From contig JAZBRS010000013.1 in NCBI GenBank assembly GCA_037176725.1, forward strand, positions 3,599,001-3,663,000: 64,000 nt of DNA. Direction: 5' to 3'. Source of the DNA: Posidonia oceanica. Lineage: Eukaryota; Streptophyta; Magnoliopsida; Alismatales; Posidoniaceae. Made by a program: the position numbers and the translations under genes. Positions 63,042-64,000 of this stretch are shown here, in pieces; position 1 is the stretch's first letter, and every line of letters starts with the position of its first letter. The notes beneath the pieces were generated by a model. It had not been told where the DNA came from. It saw only the letters and a program-made list of their open reading frames with translations, and did not search any database.

Positions 63042-63913
63042 CCTGCGATATCGTCCAGCGTCATCAAGGAGAGTAGAAGTGGTATCCCAATTGGGGGATT
63101 GGACTCAACAGGAGCTTTCTCTGGCTTACACCCAAGGCGCCCTGTCTCCTTCTGCAAGTCAAGAATATATTTCCTTTGTGAAAGAACCATCTTTCCTCTA
63201 GGGTAGGCAAACTCAATACCCAGAAAATACTTTGATTTGCCCATATCTCTAATAACAAAGTACTTGGAGAGAAGTTCCTTTGTCGCAGAAATACCTTGTA
63301 TGTCATTATCTGTTAGAAGAATATCGTCTACATATACAGCAAGAATCGTATACCCAGAGAAACTCTTTCTAACAAACACAGAGTTATCAACATCAACCTT
63401 CTTAAAACCATAAGAAATCTAAACAGTACTGAGTTTAGCAAACCAAGCACAGAGATTCTGTTTGAGTCCGTATATAGCCTTGCGCAGAAAGCAAACCTGA
63501 TTCTCCTGAGCAACATATCCAGGAGGTTGTTCCATAAGAACCTCTTCAGTGAGATCACCACAAAGGAAGGCATTACGAACATCCAACTGAGAAAGAGTCC
63601 AGCCTTTATTGACAGCGATAGAGAGAAGAACCTGGATATAGCTAAGGCGGGCAACAGGAAAAAATGTCTCGCCATAATCAACCCCATAAGTTTGGGTAAA
63701 ACCACGAGCCACTAAGCGAGCCTTGTGTCTGTCAATAGCGCCGTCAGGTTTGTACTTGATGGTGAAAACCCACCGACTGCCAACGACTGGAGTATCTGTA
63801 GGGCGTGGAACGAGCTGCCAAGTTCTTCTGAGAAGTAAAGCCTGCATTTCAACATCCATAGCTTCCTTCCACCGAGGAAGGGTAAGTGCCTCTTGATAAT
63901 TCTTAAGAATAGA
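63042..63913 (-). pseudogene. Copia J reverse transcriptase
   Basis: Same residues as copia [18 protein letters not shown], the stop now at 63419-63421 and the frameshift near 63073. Integrase-RT linker sequence follows to the window edge. Confidence 0.92.
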
Positions 63914-64000
63914 TTCTGAAGAAAGAGCGAGAGCAAAGGTGCGATGATCGGAGGAAAGGGAATCATAAGAAACAAATTGGAAATAGGATGTTGTGTAGAA

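Larger units (their letters stand above)
62236..64000 (-). mobile_element. Copia J, 3' part (runs off the right edge)
   Basis: Minus-strand copia of the same family as I. A 135-bp 3' LTR (62236-62370), then coding sequence almost identical to copia I at an offset of 6843 bases, to the window end. Left flank is GTTAC; the matching duplication is outside. Confidence 0.93.

Noticed and set aside
1..64000. tRNA, rRNA, CRISPR arrays, bacterial operons, riboswitches
   Set aside because: None recognised. Tandem repeats present are simple duplications, and the tRNA-like strings are retroelement primer-binding sites.

Overview
The window is nuclear DNA of a flowering plant with a large, transposon-rich genome. 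The signs are spliceosomal GT-AG introns, Ty1/copia and hAT elements with plant-type features, and a chloroplast translation-factor gene. The species cannot be determined from the sequence.

Almost the whole window is one host gene on the minus strand. Ten small exons between 4921 and 61103 join in phase, with no stop before the terminal one, into the C-terminal 275 residues of LepA/EF4. The variant is of the cyanobacterial/chloroplast type (translation factor GUF1 homolog, chloroplastic). The 828 coding bases are spread over 56.2 kb, and the 5' half of the gene lies beyond 64000. Introns range from 96 bp to about 22.5 kb, and the long ones are built from transposable elements.

Region by region: 720-2860 is a decayed Mutator-like (MULE) transposase, minus strand. 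3786-4352 holds two possible exons of an unrecognised gene. Intron 6117-20537 holds a three-level nest of copia elements: A (6212-20414) contains B (9704-19562), which contains C (11571-16627, minus), and each has a 5-bp target duplication. Intron 20614-29796 holds two long LTR-like repeats, half of a minus-strand copia (D), a truncated plus-strand copia (E) and a minus-strand gag-like fragment of the 'putative gypsy type transposon' family. Intron 31065-53603 holds a solo long LTR (31445-40274) interrupted by copia G and by a TRIM. It also holds a second TRIM with three LTRs, which carries a nearly complete hAT element (41285-44338), then small MITE-like elements, and copia H in inverted orientation to its relative G. 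Intron 54081-60833 holds copia I. The intron upstream of 61104 holds the start of copia J, almost identical to I, which runs off the right edge.

The copia elements fall into at least six LTR families (A, B, C/E, D, G/H, I/J). All are pseudogenised. G and H share the same lesions, including loss of the reverse-transcriptase motif A aspartate, and I and J also share theirs. No RNA genes, CRISPR arrays or bacterial features were seen. The main items for a second look are the giant LEPA gene, the nested insertions, the shared defects of copia pairs, the inverted G/H pair inside one intron, the three-LTR TRIM and a hairpin array within the solo LTR.
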